Shown piece by piece: positions 8,044 through 18,300 of a stretch of DNA of 64,000 nucleotides (position 1 is the first letter of the stretch; every line of letters starts with the position of its first letter). The stretch is from positions 214,436-278,435 of the IMG/VR virus record IMGVR_UViG_3300044641_009805; one strand, written 5' to 3'. The notes under the pieces are model-generated. The model did no database searches. It had not been told where the DNA came from and saw only the letters and a program-made list of their open reading frames with translations. The stretch comes from a virus. The position numbers and the translations under genes were made by a program.

Positions 8044-9108
8044 ATGCGTTTGAAGATAACTGACTTACAACGTATCGTAGAAGAAACGGTACAAGAGAAA
8101 AAAGCAGTGGCAGAATTTTGTTCAGAGATAAAAAGAGTCTTTGGACCGACTGTGATTGTTGCAAATGATGTGGTGGCTTTGTCTGAACAAGCCAACGATC
8201 GTTTGGATGTGCTAGAAAGAACTGGTAGAAGAAACTACATAAAGTTCTCTGCAAACGCAGCTCTCAAAGTAGCTCATCACAAGAATCCAGAAATCAGGAG
8301 ATTGGCTATTAGATTGTTGCCAGAACATCTAGCATGCAAATTTATTAATGATAAGGTTCCTTTTGTTCGAGCCGCCGCCGCGCAAAACTCTCCCGTCAAG
8401 TTAATTGAAGAGACGATCAAAAAATATCCGACAGATGACACCCTACGTGATATCTTAAAACAAAAGCGTCTTACTGAGAGTAAGCCTGCTCTTAAGTCTG
8501 CTGCGTCAAGTCCTGAAGGAGAATCTTTCCTTAGCGACGCATGGTATGATTCAAAAGCCCGTAAATTGATACAAGACTATGGTAGAACCCTGGACACAGG
8601 GTGGGTTTCTGCAGCGGTAAATCAATATTGTTCAGCCGCTAGATCCGTCAATCGCTACAACATAGACTCTTATAAGCTCATGAAAAAAGTTGTAGAGATA
8701 ATGGCTGACAACGAAGAAGAACGCAGAGACAAATTAGAGCTTAATGAATCGTTTAAACATGACGTTCAAGAATCAGATGAGCAGAATGATCAGGTAGAAA
8801 GCTTGTTAGAAACAGCTTCATTACCTAATGAATACATCACAAAAGCTCATGATGTTTTTTCTATGAAAATTACGAAGTTGGTTAAAGATGATGATCTCAA
8901 TGAAGGTATAGCGGAATTTATTTCTGTTCCCTTATCAGGAATGTTACCTCATCAATCTTCTCCCAGATTTACGGATGAAATTGCTTTAGACACGTATGTG
9001 AAGCATTGGAACAATAAGCAAGCGCTTCAAGGAAGCAACTATAGACTTTCTTGGTCGCCACATCCAGAGATTCAAAATAAAGTCAAATTTTATCTGGGGT
9101 CAAAATGA
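8044..9108 (+). CDS. Helical-repeat protein with N-terminal LQRIVEE peptide (putative virion protein)
   Basis: 354 residues from ATG 8044, which has GGAG about 10 nt upstream; a longer start at 8011 would bury the tag. MRLKITDLQRIVEETVQE matches the shared peptide. Residues about 75-140 look like short HEAT/leucine-rich-variant helical repeats (AHHKNPEIRRLAIRLLPEHLA, DKVPFVRAAAAQNSPVKLI). The C-terminal half is unrecognised. It is coupled (ATGA) to the Dps-like gene. Confidence 0.6.
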   Translation: MRLKITDLQRIVEETVQEKKAVAEFCSEIKRVFGPTVIVANDVVALSEQANDRLDVLERTGRRNYIKFSANAALKVAHHKNPEIRRLAIRLLPEHLACKFINDKVPFVRAAAAQNSPVKLIEETIKKYPTDDTLRDILKQKRLTESKPALKSAASSPEGESFLSDAWYDSKARKLIQDYGRTLDTGWVSAAVNQYCSAARSVNRYNIDSYKLMKKVVEIMADNEEERRDKLELNESFKHDVQESDEQNDQVESLLETASLPNEYITKAHDVFSMKITKLVKDDDLNEGIAEFISVPLSGMLPHQSSPRFTDEIALDTYVKHWNNKQALQGSNYRLSWSPHPEIQNKVKFYLGSK

Positions 9109-9665
9109 GCAAGAAAAAAATTACCGAATCTTTACACATGATGTTGACGATCGAACCAAACTTAAACATCATTACAGAAAATATGATGGCTGAGTGGGGA
9201 AATGTTCCTTATTGCCAGCTTTCTGTTGTTTTAGTTCATCTAAAATTTTTGGCAGAACTACACCAGAATCATCACTGGACTTGCATGGGAGATCCATTCT
9301 ACGGCGATCATCTTCTTTTTCAACGATTGTATGAAGGCGTTTCTGCAGAAGTAGATTCAGTTGCTGAAAAAGCTATAGGTCTTGGATCAACTTCCAACGT
9401 CAATATTCAGCTGATTCATTCTCAAATGTTAAAGCTCATTTCTAACGTTGGATCAGGTATGACGATTCCGCAATCGACTGATTTAGCAAAACGCTCAATG
9501 ATTGCAGAGTTGAACTTTTTGAAAGTAATTGATCACGCGATGTCTTCTTTGAATGAGTGTGGAATGTTGTCAAACGGTATCGATAATTTGTTACAAGGCA
9601 TTGCAGACAAACATGAAGGACATGTTTATCTCTTAAAACAACGTTGTTCCAAACAGGCCGTTTAA
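9105..9665 (+). CDS. Dps/ferritin-like protein
   Basis: Four-helix ferritin-like protein, 186 residues. It shows the Dps pattern around the ferroxidase site: LAELHQNHHW (His about 53-57), GDPFYGDHLLF (H69), then EVDSVAEK (D84, E88) and the IGLGS that ends the helix. Dps proteins oxidise Fe(II) with peroxide and protect DNA. It sits between two proteins that carry the putative virion-targeting peptide, so packaging inside the virion is possible. Its own N-terminus (KKKITESLHMML) resembles that peptide only weakly. Confidence 0.7.
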   Translation: MSKKKITESLHMMLTIEPNLNIITENMMAEWGNVPYCQLSVVLVHLKFLAELHQNHHWTCMGDPFYGDHLLFQRLYEGVSAEVDSVAEKAIGLGSTSNVNIQLIHSQMLKLISNVGSGMTIPQSTDLAKRSMIAELNFLKVIDHAMSSLNECGMLSNGIDNLLQGIADKHEGHVYLLKQRCSKQAV

Positions 9666-9667
9666 AC

Positions 9668-10228
9668 ATGAAAATTAAATTTGAACAGTTAAGAAGAATC
9701 ATAAAAGAAGAAATTACTCTTGCAAAATCAGGCGAAAATCAAAGATTTTTACATGGACCTGACGATGAAGGTGCAATGGTAAAATCTAGTTTGTCAGCCA
9801 TGATGAATATGGCTTCTGATATTCAAGATGTCATGGCAGACGATGATCAACTCCCGGGTTGGGTTCAAGATCATCTTTCTGTTGCTCATGAAAATCTGCA
9901 ACAGGTTCATGGTTATTTGATGGGAACATTGAAGCAAGAATCTAGATCTAGTAATCAGAAAAAAAATATTTCAGAGTCTATTTCTAAGATTACGACAAGA
10001 GAAATTAAAGAATGGTCGAAAGGCAATTGGGGATTCATTTCTGAGACATCTCAATCTGTTGACCCCGATCGAATTAGAGAAGTTTGGGAAGACCTAGGCG
10101 GGTACAATGGCTCTAAAGTTACAGTTGAAGATATAGCTTTAGAATTGAGAGTTCTTCCAACGGATGTTAACATGAATGGAACAGGCCTTGTGGTTCTTGA
10201 TGGTGTTGTACAAAGAGAGTCATTCTAA
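9668..10228 (+). CDS. Protein with N-terminal LRRIIKEE peptide (putative virion protein)
   Basis: 186 residues. ATG 9668 begins MKIKFEQLRRIIKEEIT, one of the clearest copies of the shared tag. The segment from about residue 36 (MVKSSLSAMMNMASDIQDVM ... WVQDHLSVAHENLQQVH) is a helical domain. No catalytic motif. Directly downstream of the Dps-like gene. Confidence 0.6.
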   Translation: MKIKFEQLRRIIKEEITLAKSGENQRFLHGPDDEGAMVKSSLSAMMNMASDIQDVMADDDQLPGWVQDHLSVAHENLQQVHGYLMGTLKQESRSSNQKKNISESISKITTREIKEWSKGNWGFISETSQSVDPDRIREVWEDLGGYNGSKVTVEDIALELRVLPTDVNMNGTGLVVLDGVVQRESF

Positions 10229-10245
10229 CATTCTGGAATCGACGT

Positions 10246-11499
10246 ATGGGTGGTAATACTAAGGCTATAGATCGTGAGACTGGAGAAGTTGTAAACTTCT
10301 TTGGTCGTCCTGGGTATGCAGACAAAATAGATCTTAAAAAATTAGATCGCTCTTCTCTAAAAAGATCTATCATTACTGCTTTAAAAAATTTGGATTCGTC
10401 GTATGAGAATGAATTTGGCGTTCCTATTTGGGATCGTTCGCAACGAAATTCATTACTCTCATCCGGTGAGGCGTTTAACGGATCTTCTGAACATCTATTC
10501 AACGATAAAATAACGGATAAAGAATTCACAAAATTTAAGCCTTCGGTAGGCGATATTGACTTGACAGTTCCTGCTGAAAAAATAGAAACTATATTTGATC
10601 TACTAGCTTCTCTTGAAGGAAAAGAAGTGGTACCTGGGAAAATTTGGTATGTAGGACAAAATAGAAAAAAGTACGGAGGAGATCAAATAAATGCTTTGTT
10701 TGCGTACAGGCAAACAAAAGACGCAGACCCAGTATTCGTTCAAGTTGATTTTGAATCAGTAGACTATGCTGGGGGGCGTCCGGATTCATTTGCGAAATTT
10801 GGACATTCTTCGGCTTGGGAAGACGTAAAAGAGGGCGTAAAAGGCGTGTTCCACAAATATTTGTTGAGATCTCTAACGACAAAATCAACTCTAAATGATG
10901 CAGTCATTCTTGCCAAGAATAGCCCAGTATACCCACCAGAAAAAATAAAGATTAAGAAGAAATCTGATCCAATTAAGCTGCTCTCGTTTTCTGTTTCGCA
11001 AGGGTTGAGAACCACTGTGGAGTTGCAGAAATACCCTGACGATCCTAATATTCCGAAAGAACTAATCGGTCAACCTGTTAAATTAGGAGATTCTTTCGTT
11101 TATAGAGAACTATCAACAGCAGAATCAAGCTACGTAAAAAATATAGACGAAATATTTACGTTGTTGTTTGGTAAGGTTCCTTCGTCGTCAGATGACATGA
11201 CAAAATTGCAATCTTTTTCTGGTATACTTTCGTTAATGAAAATGTATATGTCAGATGATGACATAGAAAATATCTACGAAGATTTTGTTAATGAAAAGCT
11301 ATTTTCTCCTGAAGCTCAAGGATTAGATTTGACAAGTGCAGAAGTAGATAAATCTTCGAAGCTCGCCGCCGTAGGAAGATTTAGAAAAGAGTTTCCGTTT
11401 TTGGCAGAACCAGATGCGACCATGGTGCAATCTTATTATTCTTCGTATAAGATAAGAGAATCTATATCCAGGTATATACGCATCTTATTCGGTCGATAA
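10246..11499 (+). CDS. Pol beta-like nucleotidyltransferase protein
   Basis: 417 residues. A Gly-Ser plus D-x-D arrangement typical of the Pol beta nucleotidyltransferase superfamily is visible: NGSSEHLF near residue 79, then VGDIDLTVP near 102. Another acidic strand (FVQVDFES) near residue 165 could supply the third carboxylate. The C-terminal 20 residues (KIRESISRYIRILFGR) resemble the shared amphipathic peptide, here at the C-terminus. It abuts the ligase-adenylyltransferase gene with no gap. Substrate unknown; the superfamily call is moderate. Confidence 0.5.
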   Translation: MGGNTKAIDRETGEVVNFFGRPGYADKIDLKKLDRSSLKRSIITALKNLDSSYENEFGVPIWDRSQRNSLLSSGEAFNGSSEHLFNDKITDKEFTKFKPSVGDIDLTVPAEKIETIFDLLASLEGKEVVPGKIWYVGQNRKKYGGDQINALFAYRQTKDADPVFVQVDFESVDYAGGRPDSFAKFGHSSAWEDVKEGVKGVFHKYLLRSLTTKSTLNDAVILAKNSPVYPPEKIKIKKKSDPIKLLSFSVSQGLRTTVELQKYPDDPNIPKELIGQPVKLGDSFVYRELSTAESSYVKNIDEIFTLLFGKVPSSSDDMTKLQSFSGILSLMKMYMSDDDIENIYEDFVNEKLFSPEAQGLDLTSAEVDKSSKLAAVGRFRKEFPFLAEPDATMVQSYYSSYKIRESISRYIRILFGR

Positions 11500-13185
11500 A
11501 TGTTAGATATTTCAATTCTAGAACTAAAAAAAGCAGTCAAGACTCCGAAGGCTGCCTCTAATTTTATCAGAAAGCATATCAAGGTTGTCGAGAAAATCGA
11601 CGGAACGAAACTTACCTTGATACGCAATGATGCGCAATTTGACCCAAATGACTATACAAAAAACTGGATTATTTCGTATAAGGGAAACATCATTTATTCT
11701 ACGGAATTTTCTGGATTGGAAAAGAGAGATAAAGACATTAAAACGTCTGGGCTAGGTACGTCTCAATATAAATTTGTGTATGATCATTTGAAAAGAGTCC
11801 ATGAAGGAACTGCTTCAATTCCTCTCAATACAGAATTTTTTATAGAATTTGTTCAAAATAAACCTACTGTAACTAGAGATTATGCGAAGAAACACGGCAT
11901 GTTCTTGGTCGGATTTGGGCCGGCAGTGTATGCATCATCTAAAGGGCAAATCTATTCTTCATCCACATTTGTTGATGATCCTGCTAAGTTAGAAGAGTAC
12001 AGAGAAATATTACAGTTAAATTCTTTTCCATTACTCTACGAAGGTAATTTGTCTTCTAGGACGGAGATATTCGATAATAGCGAATATCTTGATCCAAGGC
12101 TTAGAGAATTATTCTCACAGAATCTAGAGACAGTGGATTTTTCAAATCCGCAAGAGATTCTTGACGGAGTTGTTAGTTCTTTTCAAGCTTTGGAGTCCTC
12201 GTTAGGAGGACAATCAGAAGGAGTTGTCATCACCGTCGAAGGTGATGACATGTCTGAGAAGCAGCTATATAAAGTTTTAGCAGCCGATCAACACAACAAA
12301 GAAGTAAGAGAGAAAAAGAAATCTAGGTATAAGGGCACCCCGCAAGAAGAAGCAGCGTATTGGGAAGACATCAACGCTACTACTGATCTAATTCTGGACG
12401 AATTGCAGATTGATGCTAGGGATTCTCGACCTGAAGAAGCGTTGAAAGACTTGTCGGCAAGAGTTTATGAGATGTCTGAAGAAGACATAGGAGCATATCA
12501 TCCTGTTAAAACTCTTTTAAATAAGCAAGAAGATTTAATGCTGACTGCTAAAACCAGATTGTTCGTTTTAGGTCATAGACTCAAAAAGATAGCTGTCATT
12601 CCTATGGCTGCAAAACCTTTTCACAGAGGTCATCAAGCGTTATTGGATGCAGCAGAAGCAGACGGAAATGAATTAATTCTAGTGTATGTATCTACGGGGG
12701 GAAGAGACGAAATAAGTTCTTCTGACATGGTCCCGTTGTGGAAAAACTACTACTTGCCAGCCATACAAGAGACGTATGGAGATAAGGTCGCCATCAGGTT
12801 CACAAAAGGAATTTCTCCCATGTATGAACTGAGATCTGCAATCTCCAACCTAGTCAGACAATCAGAAGAAACAGTAGTGACTCTTTATGGAGATCCAGAA
12901 GATGCTGCCCGCCGCGTCGACGATATAATCAATAACGAAAAAAACGTGGTTGATCTAACGAGAAAAGTCGTGGCAGGATCGGTACCCAGAGAATCTTCCG
13001 GCGGAATTTCTGGCACAAAAATGAGAGAATTTTTGTCGACTGGACAAAGAGAACAGTTCATGAAGAATTTGCCTGATTTTTTGAACGAAGATTCAAAACT
13101 AGCAATTTGGAATTCTTTGTCAAAAAGTAAAGTTTCGCAAAGTGAAAATCTATTGAAATCATATGTAAGATTAATTCTTGCATAA
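11500..13185 (+). CDS. Fusion of ATP-dependent ligase-like domain with NMN adenylyltransferase-like domain
   Basis: 561 residues. The N-terminal half has nucleotidyl-transferase/ligase motifs: motif I EKIDGTKL (K32, the likely adenylated lysine), a motif III-like EFFIEFVQNK, motif IV SEGVVITVEG near residue 243, and motif V LYKVLA. The C-terminal half has the cytidylyltransferase fold: AVIPMAAKPFHRGH (HxGH near residue 374), GDPEDAARR and ISGTKMREFL (near 503), as in NMN adenylyltransferases. The last residues LLKSYVRLILA resemble the shared peptide. It lies between a Pol beta-like transferase and a phosphoesterase, suggesting nucleic-acid end repair linked to NAD or adenylate chemistry; that role is inference. 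Confidence 0.65.
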   Translation: MLDISILELKKAVKTPKAASNFIRKHIKVVEKIDGTKLTLIRNDAQFDPNDYTKNWIISYKGNIIYSTEFSGLEKRDKDIKTSGLGTSQYKFVYDHLKRVHEGTASIPLNTEFFIEFVQNKPTVTRDYAKKHGMFLVGFGPAVYASSKGQIYSSSTFVDDPAKLEEYREILQLNSFPLLYEGNLSSRTEIFDNSEYLDPRLRELFSQNLETVDFSNPQEILDGVVSSFQALESSLGGQSEGVVITVEGDDMSEKQLYKVLAADQHNKEVREKKKSRYKGTPQEEAAYWEDINATTDLILDELQIDARDSRPEEALKDLSARVYEMSEEDIGAYHPVKTLLNKQEDLMLTAKTRLFVLGHRLKKIAVIPMAAKPFHRGHQALLDAAEADGNELILVYVSTGGRDEISSSDMVPLWKNYYLPAIQETYGDKVAIRFTKGISPMYELRSAISNLVRQSEETVVTLYGDPEDAARRVDDIINNEKNVVDLTRKVVAGSVPRESSGGISGTKMREFLSTGQREQFMKNLPDFLNEDSKLAIWNSLSKSKVSQSENLLKSYVRLILA

Positions 13186-13742
13186 TGAGAATTTTTTTTA
13201 GTTCTGACACTCACTACTTTCATGCGAACATCATAAAATATTGTGATAGACCTTTTAAAACTGTCGATGAAATGAATGAATTCATGATAGACGCGTGGAA
13301 TTCATTCGTAGATGAAGATGATTTAACTTTTCATCTTGGCGATTTTTCGTTGTTGCGTCCCGTGGACTCCGATCAACTAAGAGATGTAATAACCAGATTA
13401 AAAGGTAAGAAAATTCTCGTTAAAGGTAACCATGACAAAGATAGTGACTCGTTTTTTTTAGATGCAGGGTTTAAAAAAGTATACGATTCTATCAACGTAG
13501 CAGGCGTTTTGCTTGTCCATTATCCGTTGCACGAAGCTTTTTCTAGAAAAGTAAAAGATTCTCATTGGGGTGAAGTGTCTCACGTAATACATGGACATTC
13601 ACACGATAAAAAAAATCCTAATCTAGAAAATCATTACAATGTAGCCGTAGACAGGCATGAATTTTGTCCTGTTTCTTTGCAACAAGCAGTTCCTGAAAAT
13701 TTGCAAAAGAATTTCTTTTTAGAAGCAGTTAAGCTTTTTTGA
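13185..13742 (+). CDS. Small metallophosphoesterase
   Basis: 185 residues. Motifs in order: SDTHYFH (D-x-H), FHLGDFS (GD), KGNHDKD (GNHD), VHYPLHE and IHGHSHDK (GHxH). ATG overlaps the TAA of the ligase fusion (TAATG), so the two proteins are co-translated. Could remove phosphates from nucleic-acid ends or nucleotides produced by its neighbours (inference). Confidence 0.8.
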   Translation: MRIFFSSDTHYFHANIIKYCDRPFKTVDEMNEFMIDAWNSFVDEDDLTFHLGDFSLLRPVDSDQLRDVITRLKGKKILVKGNHDKDSDSFFLDAGFKKVYDSINVAGVLLVHYPLHEAFSRKVKDSHWGEVSHVIHGHSHDKKNPNLENHYNVAVDRHEFCPVSLQQAVPENLQKNFFLEAVKLF

Positions 13743-13783
13743 ACAAAGTAAAAAAGTTTTCATAATATATCGTATGAAATAAT

Positions 13784-14851
13784 ATGCAACGTTCATTGTG
13801 CTTCGATGATGTACTGCTCGTCCCTCAACTTTCAGACATAGAGTCTAGATCGCATGTAGATCTTTCAGTGCCGGGATTTGACTCCGCTTTTGCTAGCTTA
13901 ACCGACAAACACGAACAATTAAAGTGTCCCATTGTCGGTTCTCCTATGGACACAGTAATAAGTCCTCAGTCGGCGGCTGTCATTGCAAAGCTTGGAGGCT
14001 TCGGAGTTTTGCATCGATACTGTTCAATCGATGATTCTAAAAAGATGTTTCTTGAAACGGCTAAACTATTGCTTGATGATTGTGACAATAGTTCTTCAGC
14101 TTTTATCCCGAACTTGATGGTGGCTGTTGGTGCGACGGGTGATTATCTTGAAAGAGCAGGTGAACTATACGACGTGGGTTGTAGGGCTTTCTGCGTTGAT
14201 GTTGCGCATGGTCACCACACAAATGTTAAAAATGCTCTAAATAAGCTAAGAGTAAAATTTGGTAAAAAAATTCACATAATGACTGGCAACGTTGCAACTT
14301 TGGAAGCCTTCAATGATCTTGCTGACTGGGGTGCTGATTCCATACGTACCGGTGTCGGAGGAGGATCCATGTGTACAACGAGAATTCGCACGGGACATGG
14401 AGTTCCAACGCTGCAATCAATCATCGATTGTGCAAAATCCGACAGGGACGTTTACATTGTAGCAGATGGTGGAATTAGGAACAGCGGCGATGCAGTGAAA
14501 GCTCTAGCTGCTGGAGCGGACATGGTGATGCTAGGATCAGTTCTTGCTGGACATGATGAATCCCCAGGAGCAATCATTACAAAAGACAACCAACGTTACA
14601 AGAAGTTTCGCGGAATGGCTTCAAGAGAAGCGCAATTGGAATGGAGAGGTAAGGTGTCCGTTGCTGAAGGAGAGTCAACGTTGATCCCTTACAGAGGTTC
14701 TCTTCAAGATACTTTGACAGACCTGCTTGAAGGCATTAAATCAGGTCTGTCATATTCAGGCGCTAAAAGTATTAGAGAGTTTAGAAGCAAAGCTAAATTT
14801 TTAGGTATCACTTCAAATGCTGTCAAAGAAAATGGTCCTCACGGAAAGTGA
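13784..14851 (+). CDS. IMP dehydrogenase / GMP reductase family enzyme
   Basis: 355-residue TIM barrel acting on purine monophosphates. N-terminal [14 protein letters not shown] is the family start; [17 protein letters not shown] (catalytic Cys near residue 196) and [27 protein letters not shown] follow. No CBS insert is present, and the stretch from FRGMAS to IPYRG is short without the Arg-Tyr flap of IMPDH, which favours GMP reductase; the C-terminal barrel end ([13 protein letters not shown]) is shared by both. Phage use would be purine-pool remodelling. Family certain, exact reaction uncertain. Confidence 0.85.
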   Translation: MQRSLCFDDVLLVPQLSDIESRSHVDLSVPGFDSAFASLTDKHEQLKCPIVGSPMDTVISPQSAAVIAKLGGFGVLHRYCSIDDSKKMFLETAKLLLDDCDNSSSAFIPNLMVAVGATGDYLERAGELYDVGCRAFCVDVAHGHHTNVKNALNKLRVKFGKKIHIMTGNVATLEAFNDLADWGADSIRTGVGGGSMCTTRIRTGHGVPTLQSIIDCAKSDRDVYIVADGGIRNSGDAVKALAAGADMVMLGSVLAGHDESPGAIITKDNQRYKKFRGMASREAQLEWRGKVSVAEGESTLIPYRGSLQDTLTDLLEGIKSGLSYSGAKSIREFRSKAKFLGITSNAVKENGPHGK

Positions 14852-14853
14852 TT

Positions 14854-15324
14854 TCACTTTTTCTTTTTCTTCTTTTTTCCGTGAAATGGAACGCCTGCTT
14901 GCTTTGACATCCAATTTGCTGCGGCCCAAGGATTCGTAGCCCAACTATCAACTTTTTTTGCTTTTTCTGTTGCGGTTACTGCGCCTTTCAATATTTTTTT
15001 TGCTGTTGATTTAGAAGGTCCTTTTTTTGCTTCTGTCATTGCACATGTGCATGGCCCTTCTAACTCTAAAGGCATCATACCGCACATAGGGCAAACTGAA
15101 GCTTGTTCGCATGAACATTGATCGGCAGGCATTCCACACATTCCACACATTTCAGATTCCATTCCACCGCAACCACAATCTGACTCGACTGATTGCGACA
15201 TCATGCCACACTCTTCGCATGGCATTCCTGCTTCTCTTGTGTCCATCACACCCGTTGGTGCGTTACCTGCGTAACTTCCTATGGGTTCTCCAAATGTTTC
15301 TGCTAGATAGTCTTTTGCTCTCAT
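14854..15324 (-). CDS. Cys-rich, Lys-tailed phage protein
   Basis: 156 residues. The central part has repeated Cys pairs (CEECGMM, CGCGGM, MCGMCGMPADQCSCEQ, CPMCGMM), probably binding zinc, and the C-terminus ends in seven lysines. Start ATG 15324 is preferred over 15384, because a TATATTTAT element sits 4 nt upstream of it, as seen before other genes here. It runs against the neighbouring genes and ends 2 nt from the IMPDH/GMPR stop. Function unknown. Confidence 0.6.
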   Translation of the reverse strand: MRAKDYLAETFGEPIGSYAGNAPTGVMDTREAGMPCEECGMMSQSVESDCGCGGMESEMCGMCGMPADQCSCEQASVCPMCGMMPLELEGPCTCAMTEAKKGPSKSTAKKILKGAVTATEKAKKVDSWATNPWAAANWMSKQAGVPFHGKKKKKKK

Positions 15325-15328
15325 GTCG

Positions 15329-15337
15329 ATAAATATA
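15329..15337 (-). promoter_or_regulatory. TATATTTAT element 4 nt before the start codon
   Basis: Minus-strand TATATTTAT followed by CGAC and ATG 15324. Taken as a -10 (TATATT) it leaves 7 nt to the start codon. The same arrangement precedes 46842, 61293 and 49941. Confidence 0.5.
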
Positions 15338-15383
15338 CCTTCTTCCAAGAAATATTGAAGTGCAAATTTAAACTTCTTTAACA

Positions 15384-15389
15384 TACAAT
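15384..15389 (+). promoter_or_regulatory. -10 element before dnaE
   Basis: TACAAT (5/6 to TATAAT) ends 7 nt before ATG 15397. No strong -35 is seen. Confidence 0.35.
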
Positions 15390-15396
15390 AGTTCTG

Positions 15397-18300
15397 ATGA
15401 CGAGAGACAATAAAACAGCTTCACCTACCAGATTCGTGGGTCTTCATGCGCATTCTACATTTTCGCAGTACGATGGTCTCGATTATCCTCAAGAGCACAT
15501 TGATTACGTGCTAGAAAATGGCATGGACGCTTGGTCGTTGACTGACCATGGTAACATGAATGGATTCTGTCACGCTTTTCTTCATGCCGAAAAGATGAAA
15601 AAGTCAGGAAAGAACTTTAAGTTTATCCCTGGCTGCGAGATGTACGTTCATCCTGATCTTACCCAGTGGAAAAAAGATCTGGAAGCGTCCAAGGTAAAAC
15701 CTGCAAAGGACGAGTCCATCATTACTCCTATCACCGCGGTCGTTGATGGCGATGACGAGACGACAGACGTTGGTACGGATGAAGCAGCTTTGACTGTTGA
15801 GAACGAGGACGAGACGAAGTCAGGTAAATACAATGATCCCGTCAAGCGTCGTCATCATCTAGTCGTTCTACCAAAAACCTCAGTAGGCCTTCAACGTCTG
15901 TTCCACCTGGTATCCAGGGGATACATGGAAGGATTTTATCGATTCCCTCGAATCGATTATTCGATGCTAAAAGAAGCAGCAAAAGGTGATCATCTCATGA
16001 TCAGCACAGCTTGTTTAGGTGGTCCTTTGGCTTTCGACGCTTTCGAACAGCTTCAAAAAGTTCCGTTCGAAGAATTGAAACACCAATTGCTTAACGACAG
16101 ATCACTTTTGGATCGTATCATTGCTACGATGAGTAACACTTACGACAAGTTAGTTGATGCCGTCGGTCGCGATAACGTATGTCTTGAACTACAATTCAAC
16201 AAGCTCCCTGCTCAGCATCTTGTTAATCGAGCTCTCATTGAGTTTTCCAAACGAAATTCCCTGCGCGATAGAGTGGTGGTTACTTGCGACTCGCACTATT
16301 CACGACCAGAAAACTGGAAAGAACGAGAGATTTATAAGAAGCTAGGTTGGCTTAACTATCAAAACTTTGATCCAAGCTTGTTGCCTAAGTCTAAGGACGA
16401 TTTAAAATGCGAATTGTATCCCAAAAATGCCAAGCAGGTGTGGGAATCTTATTTGTCTACGACGGAAGGCATGGATTTCTATGACGATGAATTTGTTAAG
16501 GACGCGATTGAAAGAACCCATGATATCGTTCATAACGAATTAGGTGACATTCAGCCTGACAAGACAATGAAGCTTCCTTCTTACGTGATCCCTGAGGGAA
16601 CCACGGAAGATAAGGCACTCGTGGTTGCGTGTAAAAATGGATTGAAGTGGAGAGGTCTAGACTCAAGACAAGACTACATCGACAGAATCAAATATGAGCT
16701 AGGCATCATCAAAGGTAAGAAGTTCTCTAGGTACTTCTTGACGATGAAGGCTATCATGGATATTGCTCGTGAGCATATGTTGATCGGACCAGGTCGTGGA
16801 TCAGCTGCTGGTTCACTTGTAGCCTATGTTCTTGGAATTACGAATTTGGATCCAATTGAATATGATCTTTCTTTTGAAAGATTTTTGAATCCTTCTAGAA
16901 CAGGTGCCCCTGATATTGACTCTGACATCTCTGATCGAGATTTATTGATTGAACTTCTTAGAAAGAATCTTGGCGAAAGGAACGTCATTCCTATCTCCAA
17001 CTACAACACCTTCAGGTTAAAGAGCCTCATTAAAGATATTGCTCGATTCTACAGTATCCCTTTTGAGGAAGTCAACGCTGCTCTTGCTCCTGTCGAGGAT
17101 GATGTCAAGAAGGAGGTCTTTAAACCAGGAACAGACAAGAACTTGTTCGTTCTTACATACGAAGACGCCATCAAATATTCAAAGTCTCTACAAGACTTCA
17201 TTGCTGCACACCCCGAGGTGGCCGAACCAATTGAGATTTTATTCAAGCAAAACCGTTCTTTGGGCCGCCACGCCGGTGGCGTCATCGTATCAGAAGATGT
17301 CGCCGAAAGAATGCCTCTAATCCTTGCTCGCGGTGAGGCCCAGACACCTTGGGTCGAAGGCATGAACTATAAACATCTCGAAGAATTTGGGTGGATCAAG
17401 TTCGATCTGCTAGGTCTTGAAACCTTGCGTATCATCGAACGATGCATCGGCCTAATCCTCGAGCGCCGGGAAGGTGTAAAAAATCCTGATTTTAAGCAAA
17501 TTCGAGCGTGGTTTGATAAGCATATGGATCCGAAGAACATTGATCTGAACGATCAAAAAGTCTACGAATATGTTTACCACGAAGGTAGGTTCGCAGGTAT
17601 CTTCCAGCTAACACAAACAGGTGCTCAGCGGCTGTTTACGAAGGCTAAACCACGTAGCATCATCGACATTGCCACTCTTACTTCGATCTATCGTCCTGGT
17701 CCTCTTGCGGCTAACGTGGATAAACTTTATATTGATGCAAAGAATAATCCTGACAAGATTGATTATCAACATCCGTTGATCAAAAAAGTCCTCGAGTCTA
17801 CATACGGTTGTATCATCTTTCAAGAGCAGACCATGAGGTTATGTTCTGTGGTGGCGGGATTCCCTGAGGCTGAGACTGACACCATCCGTCGTAACATTAT
17901 GAAGCGCAGCGCGTCTAAGAAAGACGATGCTGCAGCGGATGCGAGGAAAGCAAAAGAAGAGTTCGTGTTAGGTGCTGTGAAGAATGGCGTAAACGAGAAG
18001 GTCGCATCTGAACTATACGATAAGATTCTATTCTTCTCTGGATACGGCTTTAATGCCTCGCATGCCGTGTCTTATGCAATTGATTCTTACTATTGCGCTT
18101 GGCTCTTGACTTATTATGAAGAGGAATGGCTATGCGCATATCTCGAATCGATGTCAGGAAACGACGAGAAACGAGCCAAAGCTTTTTCAGAAGTAAAAGC
18201 GCTAGGATATAAGATCGTTCCAATTGACGTAAACTACGCGACAAAGAGCTGGACAATCTTGGAAGGTAAACGATTCATGCCAAGCTTCTTGTCTTGCAAG

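Noticed and set aside
14836-14872. Terminator between 13784 and 14854 genes
   Set aside because: AAAGTG/CACTTT stem of only 6 bp with T-rich run that is explained by the Lys codons of the minus-strand gene; too weak to call.
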